From JBIOJM01 sp044450785 (GTDB lineage Bacteria; Planctomycetota; Planctomycetia; Isosphaerales; Isosphaeraceae), in contig JBIOJM010000009.1 in assembly GCA_044450785.1 (NCBI GenBank), positions 4,209 through 68,208 on the forward strand: a stretch of 64,000 bases of DNA, written 5' to 3'. The notes under the pieces are model-generated. The model saw only the letters and a program-made list of their open reading frames with translations. It ran no database searches and was not told the origin of the DNA. Both the position numbers and the translations under genes were made by a program. Positions 7,957-15,688 of this stretch are shown here, in pieces. Numbering within the stretch: position 1 is the first letter of the stretch; every line of letters starts with the position of its first letter.

Positions 7957-9207
7957 ATGAAGGTCCACGAATATCAGGCGAAAGAGCTGCTCAAGAAAGC
8001 CGGGGTTGCCGTTCCGGAAGGGATCGTGGTGACCAGCCCGGCGGATGCCGCCAAGGCCTACGACGCGGTGGGAGGTGGATTGGTCGTGGTCAAGGCCCAA
8101 GTTCACGCCGGCGGACGCGGCAAGGGGGTGGCCGTCGGGCCCGGTGACGATCGTGCCCGCGCGCTCGAGATTGCCAGCGGGCGGCAGCCGCGGCCCGAGA
8201 CGATGGCCAAGGGCGTGCAACTCGTCAAGTCGGCCCAGGAGGCGGAACGAGCCGCCGGCAGCTTGCTCGGCAAGACGCTGGTGACCTATCAGACCGGTCT
8301 TCAGGGAAGTCCGATCTCGAAGGTCCTCGTCACGGTCGGGCACGACATCGCCCGCGAGCTTTACCTGGGAATGGCGGTCGACCGCGGCCTTCAATGCCCT
8401 GTCTTGATGGCCTCGACCGAGGGGGGCGTCGAGATCGAGACCGTGGCCCTCGAGAATCCCGAGAAGATCCTTCGCATCCCGATCGACATGGGGCTCGGCC
8501 TGGCCGATTTTCAGGCTCGGAAGATCGCCAAGTCGCTCGCTCTGACCGGCGACACCGCCAAGAAAGGCGCCAGCTTCTTCAAGAGCTTCGTGAGACTGTT
8601 CATCGAGACGGATGCTTCGCTCGCCGAAGTCAACCCCATGATTGTCACCGCCTCGGGCGACGTCCTGGCCCTCGACTGCAAGCTCAGCTTCGACGACAAC
8701 GCCTTGTTCCGCCACCCGGACATCGCCGCGATGCTCGACAAGACCGAGGAAGACCCGGCCGAGCTGCGCGCCTCGAAGAGCGGGCTGAGCTACGTCAGCC
8801 TGGACGGCGACATCGCCTGCCTGGTCAATGGCGCGGGGCTGGCCATGAGCACCATGGACCTGATCAAGTACCACGGAGGCGAGCCGGCCAATTTCCTGGA
8901 TGTCGGCGGGGGTGCCAGCAAGGACCAGGTCCTCGAGGGGTTTCGCATCCTCTTGAGCTCGGGGCGGGTCAAGGCCGTCCTGGTCAATATCTTCGGCGGC
9001 ATCATGAAGTGCGACACGATCGCGGCCGCGCTCCTGGCGGCTTACGGCGAGCTCGATTTCCGCGTCCCCTTGGTCGTCCGGCTCGAAGGAACCAACGTCG
9101 AGCTGGGTAAGAAGCTCATCGAGGAGTGCGGCCGCAAGATCGTCACGGCCGACGGCCTCAGTGACGCGGCCCGCAAGGTCGTCGCCGCGGCCAAGGGAGC
9201 GGCGTGA
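7957..9207 (+). CDS. sucC: Succinyl-CoA synthetase (ADP-forming) beta subunit
   Basis: 416 residues from ATG 7957, where the conserved MKVHEYQAKELLKKAGV begins. ATP-grasp domain residues are visible (VVKAQVHAGGRGKGVAVG near 45-62; ETDASLAEVNPMIV near 220), followed by the CoA-ligase-like domain with NGAGLAMSTMD and NIFGGIMKCD. With SucD it forms succinate, ATP and CoA from succinyl-CoA in the TCA cycle. The upstream open frame (from 7756) is not conserved and is excluded. sucD lies downstream, but a small protease gene is inserted between the two. Confidence 0.97.
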   Translation: MKVHEYQAKELLKKAGVAVPEGIVVTSPADAAKAYDAVGGGLVVVKAQVHAGGRGKGVAVGPGDDRARALEIASGRQPRPETMAKGVQLVKSAQEAERAAGSLLGKTLVTYQTGLQGSPISKVLVTVGHDIARELYLGMAVDRGLQCPVLMASTEGGVEIETVALENPEKILRIPIDMGLGLADFQARKIAKSLALTGDTAKKGASFFKSFVRLFIETDASLAEVNPMIVTASGDVLALDCKLSFDDNALFRHPDIAAMLDKTEEDPAELRASKSGLSYVSLDGDIACLVNGAGLAMSTMDLIKYHGGEPANFLDVGGGASKDQVLEGFRILLSSGRVKAVLVNIFGGIMKCDTIAAALLAAYGELDFRVPLVVRLEGTNVELGKKLIEECGRKIVTADGLSDAARKVVAAAKGAA

Positions 9208-9241
9208 CGCGGCACCAGACTTTTTGAAATGCGAGGCAATC

Positions 9242-9676
9242 ATGGAAACCGAGACGATGGGAAGAGTCACAGTGGCGGCGAAGATCGAAAACCTGGGAGA
9301 TCTATTCATGGCGTCGAAAGGTCTTCTCCCGGCTGACCAGGTTCGGAGCATCGAGGTGAGCGATGCCTTGGTCGATACAGGGGCCACGATCCTTTCGATG
9401 CCGAAGAGCATGATTCAACAGTTGGGTCTCGAACTCATCCGAGCTCGAACGGCGGTCACGGCCGCGGGAACTGTGACCATAAAGGTCCATGGCACTGTCC
9501 GCTTGACTGTGAAAGGGCGGGATTGCCCAACGGACGTGACGGAAGTTCCCGACGAATGCCCCGTACTGATCGGCCAGGTTCCCTTGGAGCTTCTGGATTT
9601 CGTCGTCGACATGAAGGCTCGACGCGTGATCGGCAACCCGGCACACGGCGGGGAGCCGATGCTCGAGATGTACTGA
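9242..9676 (+). CDS. Retropepsin-like (clan AA) aspartic protease
   Basis: 144 residues. The catalytic motif ALVDTGATILSMPKSMIQQLGL lies near residues 42-63, the DTGA loop and following hydrophobic-hydrophobic-Gly pattern being diagnostic of single-domain retropepsin-like proteases, which act as homodimers. A second conserved part is CPVLIGQVPLELLDFVVD, matching the usual LIG…LE..D..vd motif. No signal peptide, so probably cytoplasmic. It sits 34 bases after sucC and 48 before sucD on the same strand, so it is very likely cotranscribed with them; a metabolic link is not established. The ATG 9242 start follows the sucC stop and avoids overlap. Confidence 0.8.
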   Translation: METETMGRVTVAAKIENLGDLFMASKGLLPADQVRSIEVSDALVDTGATILSMPKSMIQQLGLELIRARTAVTAAGTVTIKVHGTVRLTVKGRDCPTDVTEVPDECPVLIGQVPLELLDFVVDMKARRVIGNPAHGGEPMLEMY

Positions 9677-9724
9677 CTCCTCTTATCGGAAGCTGGTCAA
9701 GGCGATACAACGAGAGGGATCAAT

Positions 9725-10606
9725 ATGAGCATCCTGGTCAACAAGAACACGCGGCTGATCTGTCAGGGCATCACCGGCAAGGCCGGCGCGTTTCACTCGG
9801 AACAGTGTCAGGCTTACGGCACGAATCTCGTGGGAGGAATCACGCCGGGCCGAGGGGGCACTCAGGCGCTCGGGGTCCCCGTGTTCGACACCTGCACCGA
9901 GGCCGTGGCGGCGACCGGCGCCGACGCGACCATGATCTTCGTGCCGCCGCCGTTCGCGGCCGATGCGATTTTGGAAGCCGCCGATGCGGGCATCAAGGTC
10001 ATCGTCGCGATCACGGAAGGAATCCCCGTGCTCGACATGGCCCGGGCGGTGGCTTACCTCAAGGCGCATCATCCGTCGGCTCGCTTGATCGGCCCCAACT
10101 GCCCGGGAATCATCACACCGGGTGCCTGCAAGATCGGCATCATGCCGGGCTACATCCACATGCCGGGCAAGATCGGCGTCGTCAGTCGTTCGGGAACCCT
10201 CACTTACGAGGCTGTTTGGCAGCTCACGAGCCTGGGAATCGGCCAGAGTACCTGCGTGGGCATCGGTGGCGACCCGGTCAACGGCACGAGCTTCGTCGAT
10301 ACACTGGCACTCTTCGAAGCCGACCCTGACACGGACGGCGTGCTCATGATGGGCGAGATCGGGGGCAACGCCGAGGAGCAGGCCGCCGCTTTCAAGGCCT
10401 CCGGCGGATTCACCAAGCCGCTGGCCGCGTTCATTGCCGGTCAGACAGCCCCTCCCGGCAAGCGCATGGGCCATGCCGGCGCGATCATCTCGGGGGGGGC
10501 GGGCAAGGCGACCGACAAGATCGCTGCCCTCGAAAGCGCCGGCGTTCGCGTCGCCAAGAGCCCGGCCGACATGGGCCTGTCCCTCCAGGCCGCTCTCAAG
10601 AGGTGA
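9725..10606 (+). CDS. sucD: Succinyl-CoA synthetase alpha subunit
   Basis: 293 residues, normal length. The N-terminal Rossmann CoA-binding domain (RLICQGITGKAGAFHSEQ) and the active-site histidine segment GKRMGHAGAIISGG near residue 245 (phosphohistidine) are clear; LIGPNCPGIITPG is the conserved power-helix region. It partners SucC. AGAGGGATCA precedes ATG 9725. Its stop overlaps the Nudix gene start as GTGA, extending the sucC-protease-sucD-nudix run. Confidence 0.97.
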   Translation: MSILVNKNTRLICQGITGKAGAFHSEQCQAYGTNLVGGITPGRGGTQALGVPVFDTCTEAVAATGADATMIFVPPPFAADAILEAADAGIKVIVAITEGIPVLDMARAVAYLKAHHPSARLIGPNCPGIITPGACKIGIMPGYIHMPGKIGVVSRSGTLTYEAVWQLTSLGIGQSTCVGIGGDPVNGTSFVDTLALFEADPDTDGVLMMGEIGGNAEEQAAAFKASGGFTKPLAAFIAGQTAPPGKRMGHAGAIISGGAGKATDKIAALESAGVRVAKSPADMGLSLQAALKR

Positions 10607-11199
10607 TCGTCCCGATGACGCCGCACGTCGACCCCCCGCCTGACCCCGATCGTGCAAACCCCTGGAAGATGCGGTCGAGCCGCCTGGTGTACGATAACCC
10701 TTGGATCCGGGTTCGTGAGGACCAGGTGCAGCGCCCGGACGGCTTGCCGGGCATTTACGGCGTCGTCCACTTCAAGAACCGCGCCGTCGGAGTCTTGCCG
10801 GTCGATCACGAGGGTGGGATCTGGTTGGTCGGGCAGTACCGATATCCGTTGCAAGCCTATTCCTGGGAGATCCCTGAAGGCGGAAGCCCCGAGACCGAAT
10901 CTCCGGAAGCGACGGCCCGGCGGGAGCTGCGCGAGGAAACCGGTCTGACGGCCGGCCGGCTGGAACTGATCGCAACGGCTCATCTCTCCAACTCGGTCAG
11001 CGACGAGCTGGGTTATGTCTTCCGGGCGACCGAGCTTACCCCGGGAACCGATGAGCCCGAAGGGACCGAGCTGCTCGCCGTGCGCCGACTCGAGTGGAAG
11101 GAAGCCGAGCGGATGTTGAGAGATGGCCAGATCACCGACTCGTTGAGCGTCATTGCGCTGTTACACGAGGCCGTTCGCCGTCTCGAGCAGGCGGGATGA
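10603..11199 (+). CDS. Nudix hydrolase, ADP-ribose pyrophosphatase type
   Basis: 198 residues from GTG 10603 (GTGA overlap with sucD); ATG 10615 is an alternative. The Nudix box appears as GGSPETESPEATARRELREETGL read in two pieces around residues 92-114, with the REL-EE-GL metal-binding core intact. The preceding VGQYRYPLQAYSWEIPEGG pattern is typical of the ADP-ribose pyrophosphatase subfamily. It probably hydrolyses ADP-ribose or a related nucleoside diphosphate sugar, a house-cleaning role. Translational coupling to sucD suggests it is expressed with the TCA genes. Confidence 0.88.
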   Translation: MIVPMTPHVDPPPDPDRANPWKMRSSRLVYDNPWIRVREDQVQRPDGLPGIYGVVHFKNRAVGVLPVDHEGGIWLVGQYRYPLQAYSWEIPEGGSPETESPEATARRELREETGLTAGRLELIATAHLSNSVSDELGYVFRATELTPGTDEPEGTELLAVRRLEWKEAERMLRDGQITDSLSVIALLHEAVRRLEQAG

Positions 11200-11272
11200 G
11201 CGAGTCCGCTTCCCTGCGGGCTCGTTACTTCAGTCATGGCTGCGTGCTGCCGGCAGGATGCGGGATTGTTCT

Positions 11273-12403
11273 CTATCTCGTCTCTCGTACGACCTTCCAG
11301 GTGGTGCGGACGGGCGGCCGGCTCATGGCGTCGCTGGTCACGGGAAGGATCGTCTCGTTCGGGAAGTACTTTCCGGGGCACGCCGTCTTCGTGGCGGCAA
11401 GCTGAGCATGAGTCTCCACCCGGCTCTGCGCAATGGCGTATCGCTGGCTGAGGTAGGCGATCAACGCTTGGGCCGCCGCGATCTGGCGCGGAGTCGGCTG
11501 CTGCTGGTCGAAATCGCCCACCAGGCAGATGCCGATCCCGTATTCGTCGACCTCGTGAGTCCGCGCGTTGCGACAGTGAACGCCCTGCTTCTGGTTGGTC
11601 CAGCGCGCTGCGACCTCGATCTGGCCGTCGCCGCTGCCGCTGCCGTTGCCAATCACGAAGTGGTAGCCGCAGCCGTCGAATCCGAGGATCTTTCGGTGCT
11701 CGCCGTCGATCTGATCGTAGTTTCCACTGGCCGTGGCACTATGATGCAGGACGATATACCTCCAGGGCCGGTCAGCCTTGTTGGGATAAACAAGATCATT
11801 GGCGCTCGAATCATCGACGAACGGCCGAAGCCGTTCACCCAGGCTGGCGCGTCGAACCCGCTTCGTGGTCGTGAGGGCCGGCGATTCCCCATCCACCGAA
11901 TCCCTGTTCAACGTGGAAGGTGACAGCGATGCGTTCGGGCCCTGGAGAGCCGGGCCCGGAGCTGGGCGGGCCGGCGTGGGCGCCGGCGGAGGGGTGGCAC
12001 TGCCGCCGGCTCCCGATCTTGGGACCGCTGTTTCGTCGAAGGCGGGCTCCTCGCCGAGTCGCGATTTGGGAGCAGACTCCACGGTCGAGCTCCGGGTCTT
12101 TCCGGTGCCCGGCCGGGAGGGGACGGTCACGGATGCGGCCGGTGAATCCGAGCTGGAATACTCGGACACCGGTGGTACGGAGCTGGTCGGGGCCGTTCCC
12201 GATTCTTCCGTCGTCACGGTCGTGCCTGATCCGCAGTTTGTACAGGGGTTGGTCGCCCGCGCGGGCGTGGTGTAAACCGGCCGGTACGATTGGCGGCTGT
12301 GCCCGCAGCCCGCCGCCGTCACGGCCGCGATCATCGCCATCGCAATTCGCCCGAAGAGTCGCGGGCGCGGAACGATCGCGGCCAGCTTTTGCAGAGCCAT
12401 CAT
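11273..12403 (-). CDS. Lipoprotein with N-acetylmuramoyl-L-alanine amidase (PGRP/Amidase_2) domain
   Basis: 376 residues. ATG 12403 has AAGGAG four bases upstream (12408-12413); ATG 12400 is equally possible. The N-terminus is a signal peptide ending in the lipobox AAVTAAGC near residue 28. About 150 residues of Ser/Thr/Pro-rich linker follow, then an amidase domain: YIVLHHSAT (zinc His), CGYHFVIGNG, VGDFDQQ and HAQLAATKTACPGKYFP (zinc His, Cys). Family function is cleavage of the MurNAc-L-Ala bond or peptidoglycan recognition at the cell envelope. Planctomycetes do carry peptidoglycan, so an envelope role is plausible. Convergent with the Nudix gene. Confidence 0.85.
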   Translation of the reverse strand: MMALQKLAAIVPRPRLFGRIAMAMIAAVTAAGCGHSRQSYRPVYTTPARATNPCTNCGSGTTVTTEESGTAPTSSVPPVSEYSSSDSPAASVTVPSRPGTGKTRSSTVESAPKSRLGEEPAFDETAVPRSGAGGSATPPPAPTPARPAPGPALQGPNASLSPSTLNRDSVDGESPALTTTKRVRRASLGERLRPFVDDSSANDLVYPNKADRPWRYIVLHHSATASGNYDQIDGEHRKILGFDGCGYHFVIGNGSGSGDGQIEVAARWTNQKQGVHCRNARTHEVDEYGIGICLVGDFDQQQPTPRQIAAAQALIAYLSQRYAIAQSRVETHAQLAATKTACPGKYFPNETILPVTSDAMSRPPVRTTWKVVRETR

Positions 12404-12832
12404 GAATCTCCTTGCCAGTGGAATCGTCGTCCGACATCCCCGGTCGGAAGTCAACGGAGTAGGAATCGCAAGCGGGATGCCGAACACATGATCGATGTGT
12501 TGAGTCGGATCGACCAATAATCCTGGCCTTCGACTCAAGTCTACACGTCAATTGACCGACCGGCCGGCTTCACACTTTTTTTTTTGGAATTTTCTCAAGT
12601 CAGGGCCCCTCGCTTCCGCACGGTCGTTTGTCAAAAGTTCCAGGCTTTTGGAAAAACGTGTACTTTCGTCTCGTTCCTGGTGTCCCGCCGTTGGATCCAA
12701 TCGACCCGAAAGTGGGTTTTTGACGGTTACGATGATTCGTTTCGCTCGGGAGATTATGGTAGACTGGATGATTGGCGGGTTTGCCATGGGCTTGTCGCTC
12801 GATTTTTCTTGCCGTCGCGAAGAGGTAGTCGC

Positions 12833-13918
12833 ATGCGAACGATTGGGATGAGGTTGAATACAACGAGATCAGCCGGGTTTACCCTGATCGAGCTCCTGGT
12901 GGTCATTGCCATCATCAGCGTGTTGATCGCGCTTTTGCTGCCGGCGGTGCAATCGGCTCGCGAGGCGGCCCGGCGCATCCAATGTACGAACAATCTGAAG
13001 CAAATCGGTCTGGGGCTGCACAACTACGAGAGCATCGCCGGCGTGTTTCCGCCCTCGAACATCGCCGGCTTCTTCCCCGGGACCACCACTTTCACATATA
13101 ATGGGTTTAGCGTCCATGCTCGAATTCTGCCCTTCATGGAGCAGGGGGTGGCGTTCAACGCGATCAACTTCTCCTTCACGCACCGCACTGCGCAGAACTC
13201 GACGGTCGTCGGCCTGGCCCTGACCTGCTTCCTTTGCCCGAGCGACACGCACGTGGACGGGCTGACCCCGTTTCCCTCGGGCGTGAACGCCCGAGTGCCA
13301 TGCTACGGCTTCAACGAGGGCGATTGGTTCATCTGGAACGCCCTCTCTGTCAGCGGCTTCAACAACCCACCGAACACCCGCGGCGTCTTCGGCCCCAACC
13401 TGAGCCGGCGAATCGCGGCGTTCACCGACGGCACGAGCCAGACCCTGCTCGCCACCGACGTCAAGGCCCTCAACCCATTCTGCCAGGTCGGTGGGCAGTT
13501 CTCCGAGCCGAACCTGAATTCGCCGACGGCTCCTGTCCCCTCTCCCTACCTCAATCCGCTCTCGGTCGCCTCGGAGTACACAACCGTCGCCGCATGCAAT
13601 GCCGTCCCTCCCGGCACGGGGCACACCGCGTGGGTCGACGGCAACTCGCAGGAGACGGGCATGACCACTGCCTTCCCGCCCAACAAACCGGCCATCAACC
13701 CGACCAGCGGAGCCGACCTCGACATTTTGACCTTGCTGATCAGCAAGGATCAGCCTCTCTACGGCGCGATCACCGCACGGAGCTACCACCCCGGCGGCGT
13801 GAACGTCCTGCTCGCCGACGGCAGTTGCCGGTTTGTCAAGTCGTCGATCGACGGCATGACGTGGAGGGCGCTCGGTTCAATTGCGGGGGGAGAAGTCATC
13901 AGCGGGGATCAGTATTGA
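12833..13918 (+). CDS. DUF1559 family protein with prepilin-type N-terminal methylation motif
   Basis: 361 residues from ATG 12833 (GAAGAGGT about 8 bases upstream). The N-terminus SAGFTLIELLVVIAIISVL is the type IV pilin/pseudopilin motif: prepilin peptidase cleavage before F and a hydrophobic helix, followed by LLPAVQSAREAARRIQCTNNLKQIGLGLHNYES, the planctomycete DUF1559 signature. The C-terminus has the usual HPGGVNVLLADGSCRFVKSSID segment. Hundreds of paralogues occur in planctomycete genomes; they are thought to form extracellular fibres or secretion-related structures. Followed by a second member 300 bases downstream. Confidence 0.93.
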   Translation: MRTIGMRLNTTRSAGFTLIELLVVIAIISVLIALLLPAVQSAREAARRIQCTNNLKQIGLGLHNYESIAGVFPPSNIAGFFPGTTTFTYNGFSVHARILPFMEQGVAFNAINFSFTHRTAQNSTVVGLALTCFLCPSDTHVDGLTPFPSGVNARVPCYGFNEGDWFIWNALSVSGFNNPPNTRGVFGPNLSRRIAAFTDGTSQTLLATDVKALNPFCQVGGQFSEPNLNSPTAPVPSPYLNPLSVASEYTTVAACNAVPPGTGHTAWVDGNSQETGMTTAFPPNKPAINPTSGADLDILTLLISKDQPLYGAITARSYHPGGVNVLLADGSCRFVKSSIDGMTWRALGSIAGGEVISGDQY

Positions 13919-14219
13919 TTGCGACGATTCTCGCCACTCACGAACGGTAGGGCGCCGCAGACCGTCTCGCCGGCAACCTCCCTCGGCTCTCCGACGCAAA
14001 GTAGTGAAGCGTTCATGACTTGCCGCGACTTACCACCAAGACCTGGATCGGCTGTTGCCTGGTTGGACGGCTTGCGAAAGCCGTCGATGCGTGATAGGAT
14101 GAATTAGAATGGCAGGAGCAAGTGGGACTTGTTCTTTTCTTGAGCTTCCGGCGTTTCCGTGCTCTGGAGTCACTCGACCGAAGTCGATCGGGTTCGCAGT
14201 CCACCCGAGGTATCATCTC
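13919..14219. other. Intergenic gap between two DUF1559 genes
   Basis: About 300 bases. No gene, repeat or terminator with a T-tract was found. The second DUF1559 gene probably has its promoter here. Confidence 0.4.
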
Positions 14220-15239
14220 ATGAGGTCCTCTGCCGATCTGGGGTCCAACGCCATGTCCAGTTGCCGCAGAAGTCCACGGACCGGTGGGTTATCATGGCGG
14301 TCCGGTTTCACGCTCATCGAGCTCTTGGTCGTGATCGCGATCATCGCGGTCCTTGTTTCCCTCTTGTTGCCGGCCGTCCAGGCCGCGCGAGAACAGGCAC
14401 GCCGGGCTGCCTGCATGAACAACCTCAAACAGATTGGTCTCGCTCTGGCAAACTACACCAACCGCCACGGCGCTCTCCCACCCGGCTATCAGTCGATCTA
14501 CAGTCCGATCTTCCAGCAGGAAATGGGTCCGGGCTGGGGTTGGGCGAGCATGATCTTGCCCGACCTCGAGCAGCAGTCGCTCCACGATCGCGTCGTGTTC
14601 GAGGCGCTGCTGCAAGGGCCCAGCATGTCGACGGCCCGTCTGGTGAACTTGAGCGTTTTCCTCTGTCCCTCCGACAGCATGCCGCTCCGCTGGACCGCCA
14701 GCGACAGCGAAACGTGGATCTACATGGGCAAGATCTATTCAACCAGTATCCCCATCTGCGACGTGGCGGGTTCCAACTACGTCGGAGTTTTCGGCATCGG
14801 CGAGCCGGGCGTCAATGGCGAGGGAGTCTTCTCCCGCGGGAGTTACATGCCATTGACCGCAATCACCGACGGCTTGAGCCACACGCTGTGCGTCGGCGAG
14901 CGTTCAGAGAACTTGCAACAGGGACGCGGCATGGCGACCTGGGTTGGTGCCGTCCCTGGCGCGAATATGTGGTCATGTGCTCCCAACCCGTATGAGCCGG
15001 ATTCCGGAACCTGCGTGAAGGAAGACGGCTCGGGCATGATCCTGGGCCACACCGGTGAGGGACACGGCCCGGGTGACCCGAACGGCGACGTCAACCAGTT
15101 CATCAGCCGCCACGGCCAGGGTTGCCATTTCGTCTTCTGCGACGGCCACGTTGCTTACTTGCGAAAAGAGATGAATTATCACGTCTACAAAGCGCTCAGC
15201 ACTCGCAATTGGGGCGAGATCATTTCTGATGACTATTGA
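14220..15239 (+). CDS. DUF1559 family protein with prepilin-type N-terminal motif (second copy)
   Basis: 339 residues from ATG 14220, with GAGG nine bases upstream; ATG 14253 is an alternative. Same architecture as the gene before it: SGFTLIELLVVIAIIAVLVSLLLPAVQAAREQARRAACMNNLKQIGLALANY (read in parts around residues 29-80) and a C-terminal GCHFVFCDGHVAYL. Sequence between these is quite different from its neighbour, so this is an old paralogue, not a recent duplication. Its end overlaps the start of the next lipoprotein gene by 11 bases, suggesting cotranscription. Confidence 0.92.
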   Translation: MRSSADLGSNAMSSCRRSPRTGGLSWRSGFTLIELLVVIAIIAVLVSLLLPAVQAAREQARRAACMNNLKQIGLALANYTNRHGALPPGYQSIYSPIFQQEMGPGWGWASMILPDLEQQSLHDRVVFEALLQGPSMSTARLVNLSVFLCPSDSMPLRWTASDSETWIYMGKIYSTSIPICDVAGSNYVGVFGIGEPGVNGEGVFSRGSYMPLTAITDGLSHTLCVGERSENLQQGRGMATWVGAVPGANMWSCAPNPYEPDSGTCVKEDGSGMILGHTGEGHGPGDPNGDVNQFISRHGQGCHFVFCDGHVAYLRKEMNYHVYKALSTRNWGEIISDDY

Positions 15240-15597
15240 CCGGCCCTCCCACGACGTGGGCCCCTTGCGATTGGCCGGACGCCGCGGCGCACCATTCGTT
15301 CCAGCGATTGTGAGGTCCGCGGCCCTTGCCGCCACCGTCCTCTTGTTCCCGGGTTGTGGTGACCGCGATCAGCCGCCGGAAATGACCAAGCAAGCGGTCA
15401 AGATCGACGAAGTCCCCGCGCCGGTGCGCGACGCCGCCAAGAAAGCGATCCCGGGCGTCAATCTCAACGAGGCCTGGAAAAACCTCGACCGCGAAGGGAA
15501 GCTCCATTCCTACGAAATCCGCGGCAAGAATGCCGCCAACGGCAAGATCCGCGAGGTCCGAGTCTCGCTCACCGGCGAAATTCTCGAGATGGAGTGA
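15229..15597 (+). CDS. Small PepSY-like lipoprotein
   Basis: 122 residues, start inside the end of the DUF1559 gene (ATG 15229). A hydrophobic stretch near 30-43 ends in the lipobox LLFPGCGD, indicating an exported lipid-anchored protein. The mature part (VPAPVRDAAKKAIPGVNLNEAWK…, YEIRGK, EVRVSLTGEILEME) follows the PepSY-like pattern of beta strands ending in an acidic patch. Such proteins are commonly encoded after DUF1559 genes in planctomycetes; no activity is known. Confidence 0.75.
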   Translation: MTIDRPSHDVGPLRLAGRRGAPFVPAIVRSAALAATVLLFPGCGDRDQPPEMTKQAVKIDEVPAPVRDAAKKAIPGVNLNEAWKNLDREGKLHSYEIRGKNAANGKIREVRVSLTGEILEME

Positions 15598-15688
15598 ATG
15601 AGCCGGCTGGCTGGATCAACAGCCCCAGGTCCGCGGTCCATTGCACCGTGCTGGTCCACAGATACGCACGATGCCAGAGGAAGCCCTC

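Noticed and set aside
11153..12275. Long plus-strand frames opposite the amidase gene
   Set aside because: They are antisense shadows of a GC-rich gene; the minus-strand frame has the signal peptide, lipobox and amidase motifs.
12573..12583. Run of T residues as a terminator
   Set aside because: No good hairpin precedes it on the plus strand and no plus-strand gene ends just before it.
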